This document shows, piece by piece, positions 1 through 11,079 of a DNA stretch of 64,000 nt. This DNA is from Rhipicephalus microplus (Eukaryota > Arthropoda > Arachnida > Ixodida > Ixodidae). The position numbers and the translations under genes were made by a program. A model generated the notes under the pieces. That model was not told where the DNA came from. It was given only the letters and a program-made list of their open reading frames with translations, and ran no database searches. Location: positions 203,444,192 through 203,508,191 of the forward strand of contig NC_134710.1 of assembly GCF_043290135.1 (NCBI RefSeq). The letters are read 5' to 3'. The number at the start of each line of letters is the position of its first letter. Position 1 is the stretch's first letter.

Positions 1-2600
1 TATTTAGTGTATTATTCAGCACTGCCGTGCATTATGCAGCGGTTCCTTTGCACATTCCAAATTAATAAATATTGCATAGAAGATACCGAACCGTGACACT
101 AATATAAAGGCTGCTGTAGTGCTAGTGGGCAAATAAACTTGAGCTGAAATTTTTGACAATCATGTTAATAAAAGTGCCTGCGTGTCTTCATTTCACGGTC
201 ATAAATAAAAACATCGATGATCGGCCATGGTAACTGTGTTTGCATTCTTTGTAGTACAAGAAGTAAAGCCATACATGCGGTAATCTTGTACGTAGTCGAT
301 GTAATCGTTTAGTATACATTCATTTGTATAGCACTAATGATGTCATTTGTGTATAAGCTCGGGGAGGTGTTTGTATGTGGATTATTTTATTTTGAAGGAA
401 GAGGATCATAACTACTCCTAGTATATCTAACAGTAGATTTTAGTGCTTGTGTATTGTCATCCCACTGCCTGTCCGTCCTTCAACAGTCTACTTTCTTTCT
501 ACTGTGTAAGTGTAACTTTTTTAATGCATACTTTGCTCGGATAGGTTTGTTCATAATTTAATTATGAACTATGTAGGTGAATTATCTATGCAGCTTTATT
601 CATAATAGGCATAAAGTATTTATTTCAATTTATATTTAGTTATAGCATGCATTTACGTATTTTTTTCTAGGTGCCAGTACAATTGATTAGCCCTACAAAG
701 TTACTGGTATACACTAATATTGAAGCTAGCATATTAAAATGCCTTGTTAGTGGAAGTAACAATATGTTTATAACCATTATTACTATTTTCAGATAAGCTG
801 TGAAAACTCTATGGAAATGTATCTACGATTTTTGAGCTGTGTGAAGAAAAATGTTCTTATGTTCTATTATTGTGGTCCATGTTCCATGCAAATGGCATAT
901 AATTACTTTGTAGTGTCAAAGTATAAGTTGTGATTTTACACATATGTGCTGAGAAACATCGCACTAGAGGCCAGCAGCAAGACATACATGCAGTGCACTG
1001 GAGCATCACCTCACATAATGAGTGTACAGTCTCTGCCCACCACAGAACTGAAGTTTTTTTCAAGCATAGTAACAGACAGCTGTGTGGAAACTGTGTTGAT
1101 GTTCAAATTTTGAAGTCATTTTGAGGAATGTTTTCGGGAAACAAAATGGGGTTTGTAGCTCTCAATATAAACACTGTTTGCAGTGATGAGCTTTGTAGCT
1201 TAGAATCGTATTATTCATGTAGTGTCTAGAATTTCTTTGCGCTCTGCCGACTTTTCAGCCCAAGTGTCCTAACATGTTTATTAGTGTGTTGTGAATGAGC
1301 CAAGCTATGTAAATACACAAAGCAATATTGCACAAATGTACAAGATTTCGATACAAGATTTCTTTGGCATGACATTGTCAAGAGCTTCATTCTTGCGTTT
1401 CTTATAAAAACTACTTGTCACTGGGCAGCAGCAGAATCTATGCATCAAGCTTTTCCGAGATGGTTCAAGAAACACCGAGTTCAGACTTAACAGTGCTGGT
1501 GGATTTCTCTCGTAAGTCACTTTCTGTATATTTATAATAAGTGTATTGGAATTGTTTTATAGCCATTTATCTTAATATTTACAACTCAGTGTATGTATGT
1601 ATGTATGTATGTATGTTTTAAATGACAATCTGTTCATCCTTGATGAATAACTTTGGTAATTATTTGGCTGAATTTCTTTCTAGTTCTTTTTTCTGAGGCA
1701 TTACACATTTCATGTTGTTTTTACCGCATAAAATAAAATGTAACCATACACAAGATATGTGCATTTGAAGAAGTTGCTTCATTTGCCAACGTACTGTCAT
1801 GAGCACAAAATTGGGTAAAATGAAACCAACCAGCGAAGAATAAAGTACAGCTACTCTAAAGGCATACCTTGTACACACTGCGTTGGTAGAATATGTCGAT
1901 TTCAACATATCAATTTTATTCCGAATAAACAAGCTATCACCCGTGGTTGTATATGTGTGTGATATTTATGCAAATTGTCATACCGGTTGGCAATTACATT
2001 AAGGTCCCAAACCTAGTCAAGCTGAATATTCGTCTATGCATCTTTCATCTGTACTGGAACTATTGTTAATAAAAATGACCTACGGTTTAAAAATTTATTG
2101 TATTAACCAAAAGGAGAGTACCTCTCTATGACACAAATCAAATTGTCATTCTTCTGTTTTGCTATTGACAATCGGAGACCCTCTCAGTGGAACTCGATCA
2201 GCTGCTATAGCTCTTTTGAACCATTGACTGTGGCAGTACACTGAAGCATGCAGCATGACAGGTAGCGAGTAAAGACACAAGGTAGTTACAGTGTTTGAGC
2301 CTTCTCTATGTGTCCGTGCTCTTTTGCCTTGCTGCTTGTAATGATGCCGACCAAATTAGCACGAAAACGTGCCTCGACAAATGCATTCAACTTGGCCACA
2401 AGAAATTAGCTCACTGCATGTATAGATTTTTTCAAAACACCGTGATGACTGATCACTGGTGGAATATCAAAACACGTGAAAAGTACAAATCAGGTATAAT
2501 ATTGGTATTTCAGCACTGGTAACTTTTGCGATAACAGAGGATGGAGTGAGAAACTATGAACCCTGAATTATGTATTTCATGAAGGAGCACGGCACAGCGC
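1..2600. other. No gene recognised
   Basis: The open frames here are short (90 codons or fewer) on both strands and match no family I recognise. The sequence is AT-rich with several AATAAA-like strings. The only structured feature is a short tetranucleotide microsatellite at about 1591-1616. It could be intergenic or intronic host DNA. Confidence 0.6.
1591..1616. repeat. (GTAT)n microsatellite
   Basis: About six and a half uninterrupted GTAT units are visible directly in the sequence. Confidence 0.9.
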
Positions 2601-2714
2601 TTTTGGGTCAAAAGGGGAGTGAAAGATGAAAGCGCAAAGCCACCTTTTGAAGAAATTAGTACCCGCCGCCACGCATAATCTCAGGCTAGGGAACTTCCTA
2701 AATAAACGCTAGGT

Positions 2715-2790
2715 GAGACTGCGAATCGAACCCAGTACTTTCTAGTATGTAGCTGAGCGCTGTAGCCACTCATCCACTGCAGAAGTGCTT
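2715..2790 (-). repeat. tRNA-like sequence, probable SINE head or tRNA pseudogene
   Basis: On the minus strand an A-box-like GATGAGTGGCTACAGCGC is followed at tRNA-like spacing by a B-box-like CTGGGTTCGATTCGC. This is the layout of a pol III promoter in a tRNA-derived element. The acceptor stem is not convincing, so it is unlikely to be a functional tRNA. It lies beside the 3' end of the Ty3/gypsy remnant that starts at 2812. The tRNA part differs from that of the Ruka-like copies elsewhere in the window. Confidence 0.45.
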
Positions 2791-2811
2791 GCATTCCCCC
2801 TATTGCTGACA

Positions 2812-3005
2812 TTATGAAGTCTTGGTAGTCTTGGTTGTGACAGCGTTTATTTGAGGAAAGCACCTTGCAAAACGAACGGGCAGAGCCAGTACACCGACAA
2901 TGATGATGACACAGAGTGCCCATGAGGACAAAGAGACAATCAAATGATGGTGATTATCATCATGCAGGGATGAGAATGATGTAAGTAACAAACATCCACA
3001 CTGAT
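2812..3005 (-). repeat. Probable 3' LTR remnant with polypurine tract
   Basis: On the minus strand, a purine-rich run (AAGTGGGGAGGA) follows the integrase C-terminus. It precedes about 190 bases without coding character that contain AATAAA (near 2845-2850). This is the position of a polypurine tract and 3' LTR. There is no matching 5' LTR in the window to prove it. Confidence 0.4.
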
Positions 3006-4044
3006 CCTCCCCACTTAAAAGCGGACACTTTGGCTGCCGTAAGTCAAAGTGACGGGGTCGCGGGAAATGTTTCATGCGAGAAAAGTGGACAATCTTGGTG
3101 CTGCGGTAACGGTGGTCTGTTGGGGCGGCAAGAGGTGTCACACGATTATTTACCGGCGAAGTCTGTTCTAAAACTAGGTATGGCCCCATGAAGCACAGTT
3201 GGAATTTTCACAGAGACCAGGAGTGCGAATAGGTGTGAGAAGCAGCACCTACTCACCAGGTTAGAAAGACACAACGTGATGGGATGCGTCATAGATGATC
3301 TTCTGCTCATGTTGTCTCACTTCAGTATTGATGCGAGCCTGGTGGCGAGACTTCGCCAGGCGAGAAATGTGTTCTTCGCTAGAAGACTGACATGAATTGC
3401 TGTGCCTGTTAGAGAAGGAGACGTCGAGAAAGGTAGTCGGGGTGCGTCCGTAGACGAGGTAAAACGGTGAGTAGTAAGTTGTTCGCTAAACGGTGGCGTT
3501 GTAGGCGTAGGTCAGAAAGGGTAAAAGAGTATCACCGTTTTGTGATCGGGTTGGATGTAAACAACTATCAAGTCAGCAGGGCTTCGATGAATTTTTCTGT
3601 GAGACCATTTGTCTGAGGCTGGTAGCTTGAAGCTGTCTTTTGAGTAGTTCTAGAAGCGCGCATTACTTCATTTATCATTTGTGATAGGAACACTTTGCCG
3701 CGGTCAATAAGCAGTACACGAGGAGCCCCATGACGCTGGAATATAGCGTCAAGAATAAAGTCTGCAACTTCCATAGCTGAGCCTGTAATAACAAAGGACG
3801 TCTCAGCGTAGCGCGTCAGGTGGTTCACGGCGGTCACTATCCATCGTTTGCCAGCAGATGTGACGGGGAGAGGCCCGTAAAAGTCGACACCTACAAGCTC
3901 AAACAGCATTAAAGGGCACGGAAGTGGCTGTAGAGGTCCAGCAAGTGCAGACGTCTGGAGTTGACGACGCTGGCATAGGTAGCAAGAACCGACATGCCGC
4001 GCTACACTAGAAGAAAAAAAGGCCAGGCCAGTAATAACTGACAT
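2920..4044 (-). pseudogene. Ty3/gypsy integrase (broken)
   Basis: The minus-strand frame at 4044-3568 begins with a possible remnant of the zinc-binding HHCC region (CYLCQRR) and then the catalytic core. The three acidic residues are visible as GVDFYGPL, LIDRGKVF and NGLTEKF, so the DDE triad is apparently kept. From 3568 to 3189 the frame is shattered. At 3189-2920 a C-terminal GPYLVLEQTSPVNNRV segment of the GPY/F type resumes. Several stops break the protein. Confidence 0.8.
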
Positions 4045-4431
4045 CCAATGCGGTCAAGTGTTTTTTTGAAAACCAAGACGACCAGCAGTCAAGTCATCGT
4101 GGAAGGCTTCGAGCACCTGAAGTTGAAGAGAGCGTGGCAGAACAGGAACCCAGCGCTCACCGTCAGGATGGTAAATGTGGCGATAGAGAACCCCATATTC
4201 AAGTTTAAAGTGCAGGAGTTCACGATGAGGTCACGCATTTGGTGAATGAGAAACTCCCGAAAGGTGGTTGATCATGCGTCTGCAGTATGAATAGGAGCGC
4301 TGGCGGGAGGTGAATGTTGGCTCGTCGTCTGAAAAGGGTTGCCCTATTGATGCGAGCGCATGCACTTTGGTTGATGTGGCGGTTGAGTTCGTACCAACGC
4401 TGATATGGGTAGTTGGAAGCGGGCAACGAGA

Positions 4432-5208
4432 TTAAGTGTCGGCATCTTGATGTTTTCTACCTGATTTATAAGTTATGTCAAAGTCGTACTCCTGCAAGCG
4501 TAGTATCCACTGCTGAAGCGTCCAGACAAGTTCTTCAGTGTAGAAAGCCAGCATAAGGCGTAGTGGTCCGTAACCATTGTGAAGTGACGGCCGTGTAGAT
4601 AGGGACAGAACTTCTGCACCGACCAAACCGCAGTCAAACACTCTTGCTCAGTTATCGTGAAGTTCTTTTCGGCATGGGTGAGTACGCGACCGGCGTATGC
4701 AACAACGTTCTCTAGGGAAGACTTGTCGCGTTGTAGAAGAACAGCTCCTGTAGCAAGGCCACTGGCGTTGGTATGGAGGGTAGTTGGGTGCGGCTTCGTC
4801 AAAGTGGCAGGGCAGAGGCTCAGACGTGAGGGCCCCTTTCAACAGGTCGAATGCCGTTTGACAATATTGAGACCACAGAAAGGGGTCGTTGGAAGCAAGT
4901 AGCTGGTGTAATGGAGCAGCAGCTATAGAGGCGAAGTTCTGAAGAAACCGGCAAAAATAAGAGGCGAGGCCAAGGAAACTGCAAAGCTTCCTTGGTCTTT
5001 CGGGACGCGGAAAAGGAAGGACTGCAGAAACCTTGTCAGGGTCAGGCTGAATGTTATCTTTGCTAATGACGTGTCCTAAGATCTTGATAGATTTCCTAGC
5101 AAGAGAGCATTTCTTAGTGTTTATATGGAGCCCGGCGCCGGCAATGCATGTCAGAACTTGCTCAAATCGTTCTACGTGCTCAAGAAACGTTGACAAAAAA
5201 GATAACAA
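4432..5208 (-). pseudogene. Ty3/gypsy RT thumb/connection and RNase H (broken)
   Basis: On the minus strand the frame at 5208-4648 carries the RT thumb and connection, including a stretch like KILGHVISKDNIQPDPDKV and then FLGLASYFCRFLQNFASIAA. A second frame (4802-4473) gives the RNase H start, with LHTNASGLATGAVL and later FTITEQECLTAVWSVQKF and TMVTDHYALCWL. The expected first RNase H aspartate is asparagine (TNAS where TDAS is usual), while the later E and D are present. A third frame (4641-4432) ends with a DITYKSGRKHQDAD stretch. At least two frameshifts separate the parts. Confidence 0.8.
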
Positions 5209-5923
5209 TGTCGTTCAGGTAGCAAAAGCAACTTTTCCATTTTAGGCTGCGCATCATGGTGTCTATCATGCTCTCAAAAGTCGCGGGTGCATTGCAGAGC
5301 CCAAAAGGATTCACGTTGAATTCGTTGAGCCCGTCGGTGGTTACGAACGCCGTTTTCTTCTTATCGTCTTCATGCATGGGAATCTGCTAGTACCCAGAAC
5401 GCAAGTCGATGCTTGAAAAGAATTCCGTGCCTTGTAGGGAATCAAGGGCGTCGTCAATGCGTGGCTTAGGGTACACGTCCTTGCGTGTGATCTTATTGAG
5501 CGCCCGGTAGTTCACGCAAAAACGCACATAGTCATCCTTTTTGCGGACCAAAATAATAGGAGACGACCAAGCGCTAGCTGAGGGATGGAAGACATCCCGT
5601 TTAAGCATGTCAGCAACGTTTTCTTCTACAATTTTTCTTTCAGCTAGAGACACGCGGCAGAATTGGTGGTGCACGATAGATGTCCCAACTGTTTGAATTC
5701 AATGTGCTGCAGTAGTAGTGCGGCCCAGCTTAGACGAGCACATACCGAAAGAATTAGCGTGTTTTTGTAACAATGTGAGCAGCTGCTGAGTCTGTGAATT
5801 TGTCCTGCCACTGCTGATAGCTGTGGTAAAGGCGGAGGAAGAAACATGCTCACTGAGGTCTTTGGATGCGATTTCCTGAAGTGGCATGAGCAATACAGGA
5901 TCTAAGTCGGCAACACGGGCCAC
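5180..5923 (-). pseudogene. Ty3/gypsy reverse transcriptase (broken)
   Basis: Minus-strand frames give a pre-RT spacer (5923-5699), then the fingers and palm of a Ty3/gypsy RT. Visible landmarks are SSPIILVRKKDDYVRFCVNY, then ALNKITRKDVYPKPRIDDAL, then FFSSIDLRSGY, then PFGLCNAPATFE. The catalytic box that should read YLDD reads YLND here, so the first metal-binding aspartate is lost. There is a stop just after LRSGY and a frameshift after the palm. It is continuous with the RNase H region at lower coordinates. The RT assignment is secure and the gene is dead. Confidence 0.85.
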
Positions 5924-5929
5924 AATATA

Positions 5930-7485
5930 TCGTCAATGCTTCGAATGACTTAGTGCAAAAACATGCGGTGAAACTTGGTCAAAAGTAGGAAAAATTATTA
6001 GAATGTGTTCACCGAAGGTTACTAAAAGATAGAAACTGCCATGTGTGGCTGTATAACCATGTACTATTTATCTTGTACATTACTGTCATGCTGTTGGCAT
6101 AGCTGGCTGCAGCGTAGGCTACCTGCCCATATTTTGCTAAATATAAATAAAAAAATAAAAATACATCGGCCTATGACAACGCTAATCAACTATTTTGAAT
6201 TTACTGTTTCTAGTGCCACTTTTCTTGAATTTGTACTCAGTTTGTTTCCATTGTGGTTATTTGGGAATATTTGGCTAACTAACTCACAACTCTCATAATT
6301 AGCAATGATTCTCACATCAAAAGACAGTCACACTTCATCTCGCTTTCTGTGTGGCTGTCGCTCCCATAAAACGGGTGCTCCGCTTTTTTATGCTCTCCAA
6401 GCATCGGACGCTGCTTTGCGGAAACTTTCCCTGACGTCTGCTGTGCCTGAAAATTGTCTTTATTATCTATCGCTTTCAAGCTTTCGCGGAGACTAAACGA
6501 GAGTCTCTCTGTCTCTTTGTTCCTCCTTTTCGCACGTGTGGTAACGATACGAGTCTTGACTTTAAGACTCGTATACACGTCTTTTGTGTTGTTTGCTCAC
6601 TCGAACAACAATGGACTAAATATTTGCACCGTGTTTTGTCAGAAGCATTAGCACTGAAACACCTCCCTACGAGTCTCTCTCGTTTTACGTAGATACATAT
6701 CTAAGCGTAAGCATATGTACGTTCTCGCATTGCGGCTTTATAAAGATGCTGCGGTGCATGAAACCTGCGAAATTCCGCTCACAATTTCATTTGATTACTG
6801 CTGTTCTGCATTTCTGCAAAATTCGTCCGAAGGCACAAAAGTCAGTCAGGTGTCTTGTAATAGGAATATTGTAAGAAAGGCAACCTTTTACGTGTAGGTA
6901 CAAAACACCTTTACGTTCACCACTACACCATGCTCGATTACACCGGATCAGTTGAGTGCCAGCGCAGCTTCATTAAATTGTAGGCTAACTGGTCGCGTTA
7001 AACAGGGGAAGACATTTGAGGCACATTTTCAAACAATGCATGAATCCATTTACGCGTGGTTTCACTGATGTGGTGCACCTCGAGTGTTGCTTACTTGTAC
7101 TTGGCGAGATAGTACACGAATCCATTGCTTAAGGCCATCGAGGAATTTACTTTTTAGCTACAGTCATTGATGAAAGGCGACTGCTTGGCTTTTTGCACAG
7201 CACACCAAGACGTCTATTACAACGTACGCGGCATTTCGTACAGACGCTCCCAGACTGAAACTTAGATGCAGACGCTCGCGGAACTGAAACTTCGATGCAG
7301 CAAATCATTGGCTACTATCGTATATCCTCGATGCTAGACGCTTTGCGTGCTACCTTGATTTTATCGGCACACACTTCTTTCTTTCCTTGTCATGTCATCG
7401 GCTATCGTGTGTGCTCCTGACCCTCTTAAGTGCCGAATAAGTTAAATTCGTACCCGAACTATATTAATCCCTCGAGATAAGAGAA
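5930..7485. other. No gene recognised
   Basis: Only short frames, with no family resemblance that I can see. It separates the upstream end of the truncated Ty3/gypsy element from a diverged SINE. Confidence 0.55.
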
Positions 7486-7489
7486 TTCT

Positions 7490-7680
7490 TGGCTAACAAA
7501 ATGCGTAGCCAAGAGAAAGCTTTGTGATTTCGGCCCCTGGTGTTTTTATTGTGCTATGACATCGCACACTACGTGGAGCTCTACCATTTCGCCTCTATTG
7601 TAATGGGACATTTGCAGCAGAAGTCGAACCCGCGACCTTTTTGTCAGCAACCGAGCACTCTAACCACTACACCGACGAGT
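7490..7680 (-). repeat. Diverged tRNA-derived SINE, Ruka-like
   Basis: On the minus strand an A-box-like TAGTGGTTAGAGTGCTCGG and a B-box-like GTCGCGGGTTCGACTT sit at tRNA spacing. The downstream body keeps the skeleton of the Ruka-like copies at 10.8, 27.3 and 54.1 kb, for example GGCGAAATGGTAGAG, GTGTGC and CACCAGG followed by GCCGAAAT. It is far more diverged than those copies, so it is either an old insertion or a sister subfamily. No clear target-site duplication was found. Confidence 0.55.
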
Positions 7681-7689
7681 GGTTGCCTT

Positions 7690-9605
7690 CTTCAACCTCG
7701 GGCTGCCTAGAGAGGTATTTAATCTTTAAGTGAATCTTACGCGGTTAACCGAAGAGACTCGATGTTTCATGCACAGCACTCTTATTTCCACTGTTTCTCA
7801 ACTTAAATCCGTTATGTCGTTGAGAAAGAGATAGTCTGCAGCCAGCTACTTTTCGCCATCAACGAACCAACAATATCCGATGCCACAATCAAGCGAAAGT
7901 GCCACGTTGACCCTGTTAACCACAGCCATCTTTGTTTTTGACCAGTGTTGCGAGCACACGGAGCATTTTCTGGAGTTATGATTAGTGCTCTTACTTTGTC
8001 TGTGGAAGTGCTTCTACGTTTGTGAGTGCCATAAGAACACTTGCGCTTCGACGAATGAGGACGCTTAAGAATTACTTTCAAAATACGAGAAATGCGAAGG
8101 TGGCCGTAAAATTAAGAAAAAGCTTGTTTTATACGATGGGAATTCCACTTGAATGCTAAACACCTTTGGCTGATTGCTGAGTGATGAATATTTTTCAATT
8201 GCGTTGCTAGAACAAAAAACAGCAACATTTGCATTTATCGGTGCGCCTGTAATATGAGTCACCTTGCATCTCGAACTTCAGTTCATCAACAACAGTCGGC
8301 TCACGAGTCGCGTTAAGGAGTCTACGGAGCACGCAGGCGGAAAAAGGCATGGTGGGCATGCGAAAGTATCGCAATGAATTTTTTTCTTACATACAAACGC
8401 AAACATCTTGTCGACCATCTGTGACGTTAGCATAGTATCATTGCCTGTTGCAGCAGTACCACCTGGCAAACCTGTCCTCAAAAATTGCAAAAGCAATTTT
8501 CACCCAATATAATGATTTAAACTAATATTATGGCTTTCTTGAAATTGCGTGTAGCATATACTTACGGAGTAAAATTTTAGACGTCTTGTACTTTCCATTT
8601 TTAGTGCATGCCGATCCGCTCCAAGTGGTCCAACTTAACTGAAGCCCTCAACTACGGCATCTTGCGTAACCTGGGTCGTTTCATGATGTTAATACCCTAA
8701 AGACAACAAGCCCAAACTGACTAAACACTCCATTTTATTGATATACAAGAAGTTTCAAGAAATCTGTGCAATAATATTTAAATATTACAAAAAGGAGGCA
8801 TTTGCGTCCTAACCGCGGTTTTCCTTTTTACTTTAGGGTCATTCGATGTCAAACGTCCCGGCGATTTTGGCAAATGTGTTTGAAAAAAAAATTGTGCTAA
8901 TTCACTGCATTGAAAAGTGAAACGGTAGCATATTTCCGAGAATAAATTTTTCCTCCACGTGGCTGCTTTTGGAACTTTTCAGATAGTCGTTTGAGTGTGT
9001 TCTTTGTGAAAAAGTTTGTTTTAAAAGTACCACTCTTTTTTCTATACCAAATCAAGTCTACATGTTAAGTAACAGTGTTTGTGTGATGTGTTTGAAGCTC
9101 AGTAATATCAGCGCAATTTTTCTGGCACCTATGCTCGCAAGAAATCAGCCAAAAGGTGTTTAAATTTTTATTGCAATACTGCATTTTGTATTACTATCTG
9201 AATAATAACTTCCTGCTTCGTAGAAGAAATATTTTGAAAAAAAAATGGTTTTAGAATTTTTTGAGCTCCTAAAAAAACAAAAAGAAAATCACAAATTTCA
9301 CAACATTGTCATTTTTGTTCATATTCCGACGCAATTACTACCATGCGGTTGGCCATTTCAAAATCACCTTTATGCTAAATTAAAAGCAAATAACAGTTAT
9401 TTTCATGTGGCAGACTTTATGTTAAAATTTTTTGTTTTAAGGAAGGAAACAATTTTTGAACTTCTGCATTGCGACAATGGGTAATTTCAAGGCGGCAGAT
9501 GTCGTATGACCAAATGAGAAGACAGGCGCCAACTAGAAAGCTCAAAACATATTTTCTTCTTTAAAACAATAAATTTGGTGATAAGATTTGTCATCTAAAA
9601 AACTG
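7690..9605. other. No gene recognised
   Basis: AT-rich sequence with homopolymer runs and short frames. A 79-codon frame at 9245-9484 on the plus strand has low-complexity, Phe/Lys-rich composition and no recognisable motif. I do not call it a gene. Confidence 0.5.
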
Positions 9606-9607
9606 CT

Positions 9608-10545
9608 CATTTTCTTTTTATTTATTTATTTATTTATTAGAATACCCTCAGGGCCCGTAGGGCATTACAGAGGGGGTGGGTACAACATTTATAACACACA
9701 AGAAAAAAAGACAAAATAAAGAAACAAGTGTCAGATGCGCAAATTGGGAAGGCAACATAAGTCAACTAAAAATGTATAAGAATTCAAGCACATAAAAGAC
9801 AAAGATAGATAATGGAAACTGCGTATAGTTACAAGCATTGCTGAGAAATTGCAGTCTTGAATAACAAAGGGCCTGTTATTGTTACAACGGAAGAGGGAAG
9901 GTGGTTCCAATCGGCGGCTGTTTTCGGTAAGAAGGCTGCTGAAAAGAAGTTGGTGCGGCAAAACGGAATGGCAACCTTATGCTGATGATCAATACGCGAT
10001 GAGTGGTATGACGGTTGTGAAATGAGGTCTCGCTTCATTGATGGATTGTGAAAAAATATCTTATGAAAAAAATGCAGTCGCGCCAGTTTCCTCCGGACAG
10101 TTAAATTGGGTAGGTCAAGGTTAGATTTCATTTCTGATATGCTAGCAGTACGGGAATAATTAGAACAAATGAACCGAACTGAGCGGTTCTAAACAGATTC
10201 TAACGCGTTAATTAAATTTTGCTGCACGGGATCCCATATAGCGGACGCGTACTCAAGCTTTGGGCGAATTAGTGATCGGTATAATAGAATTTTGAGGGAC
10301 AGCGGAGTGCGAGAAAAGTTGCGGCGTAAGTATCCTAGCGTTCGGTTAGCGTTATTACAGATGTAGGTAACATGCGTGTGCCAAGATAGATTGTTGGTAA
10401 TGTAAACGCCGAGGTACTTATATGAAGAGACATGCTGGAGGGGAACGGCGTTAATTCTGTAGGTACAGGGGGGAGAAATAGATCGCCGGGTTATTGACAT
10501 GCATTTAGATTTGTTAGAGTTGAGAGTCATAAGCCATTTATTGCA
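9608..10545 (-). mobile_element. CR1-like LINE, 3' fragment
   Basis: The minus strand encodes the C-terminal part of a LINE reverse transcriptase. It has SSYKYLGVYITNNLSWHTHV, NANRTLGYLRRNF, LLYRSLIRPKLEYASAIWDP and, after a frame change, a tail with FFSAAFLPKTAADWNHLP. It ends in a (TTTA)n-type simple tail, seen as TATTTATTTATT on the plus strand at about 9617-9640. The tail is preceded by a conserved 3' UTR with a CCTGAGGGTATTC-like block. The catalytic palm is absent, so this is a 5'-truncated copy, as is usual for target-primed LINE insertion. The second element at 36.1-38.7 kb has the same C-terminal signature. CR1-like is my best clade guess; an L2- or Jockey-like relative is possible. 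Confidence 0.75.
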
Positions 10546-10811
10546 CCAGGTTGAGACAGTGTTGATTTAGGTATAAAGGTGATTTTGATTGGACCACCAC
10601 ATGGTGCAAATAGTGTCTCAATATGAACAAAAATGACAATTTTGCACAATTTGTAATTTTTTCCCGTGGTTTAGCAGGTGGAGAGGTCTAAAATATTTTT
10701 TCGTTAAAATATACCTTCTCTGAAGTAAGTATTCACAACTCAGATATTCAACCAAATAGCAGTGTTGCCATAGAAAAAATGCAAACATAAACACATTTAG
10801 GCTAAATTCTT

Positions 10812-11078
10812 GGAGGCGTATGCTGATTGATTGATATGTGGGGTTTAACATTCCAAAACCAACATATGATTATGAGAGACGCCGTAGTGGAGGGCTCCAG
10901 AAATTTCGACCACCTGGGGTTCTTTAACGTGCACCCAAATCTGAGCACATGGGCCTACAACATTTCCGCCTCCATCGGAAATGCGGCCGCCGCAGCCGGG
11001 ATTTGATCACGCAACTTGCGATCTGCAGCCGAGTACTTTAGTCACTAGACCACCACGGCGGGGCAGGAGGCGTATGCT
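10812..11078. repeat. Target-site duplication pair around SINE
   Basis: GGAGGCGTATGCT occurs at 10812-10824 and again at 11066-11078 and brackets the SINE exactly. Removing the SINE and one copy gives an uninterrupted host sequence. Confidence 0.9.
10825..11065 (-). mobile_element. Ruka-like tRNA-derived SINE with perfect 13-bp TSD
   Basis: The minus strand begins with a tRNA-like head containing TGGTCTAGTGAC (A box) and a B-box-like GATCAAATCCCGGCTGCGGC. It continues with a body containing AAATGTTGTAGGCCC, GTGCACGTTAAAGAACCCC and GGTGGTCGAAATTTC. The copy is flanked by perfect direct repeats GGAGGCGTATGCT at 10812-10824 and 11066-11078. These are the target-site duplications of a LINE-mobilised SINE. 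The sequence fits my recollection of the tick SINE Ruka. Confidence 0.85.
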
Positions 11079-11079
11079 T

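Larger units (their letters stand above)
2812..5925 (-). mobile_element. Ty3/gypsy LTR retrotransposon, 5'-truncated and decayed
   Basis: Read on the minus strand, the order is pre-RT spacer, reverse transcriptase, RNase H, integrase core and integrase C-terminus, which is the Ty3/gypsy order (RT before IN). No gag or protease is seen upstream of 5925, so the 5' half is missing. The frame is broken many times by stops and frameshifts. The 3' end has a purine run and an AATAAA-bearing tail that looks like part of a 3' LTR. No 5' LTR is present. The element cannot be active. The family call rests on the RT and integrase motifs described in the separate entries. Confidence 0.85.
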
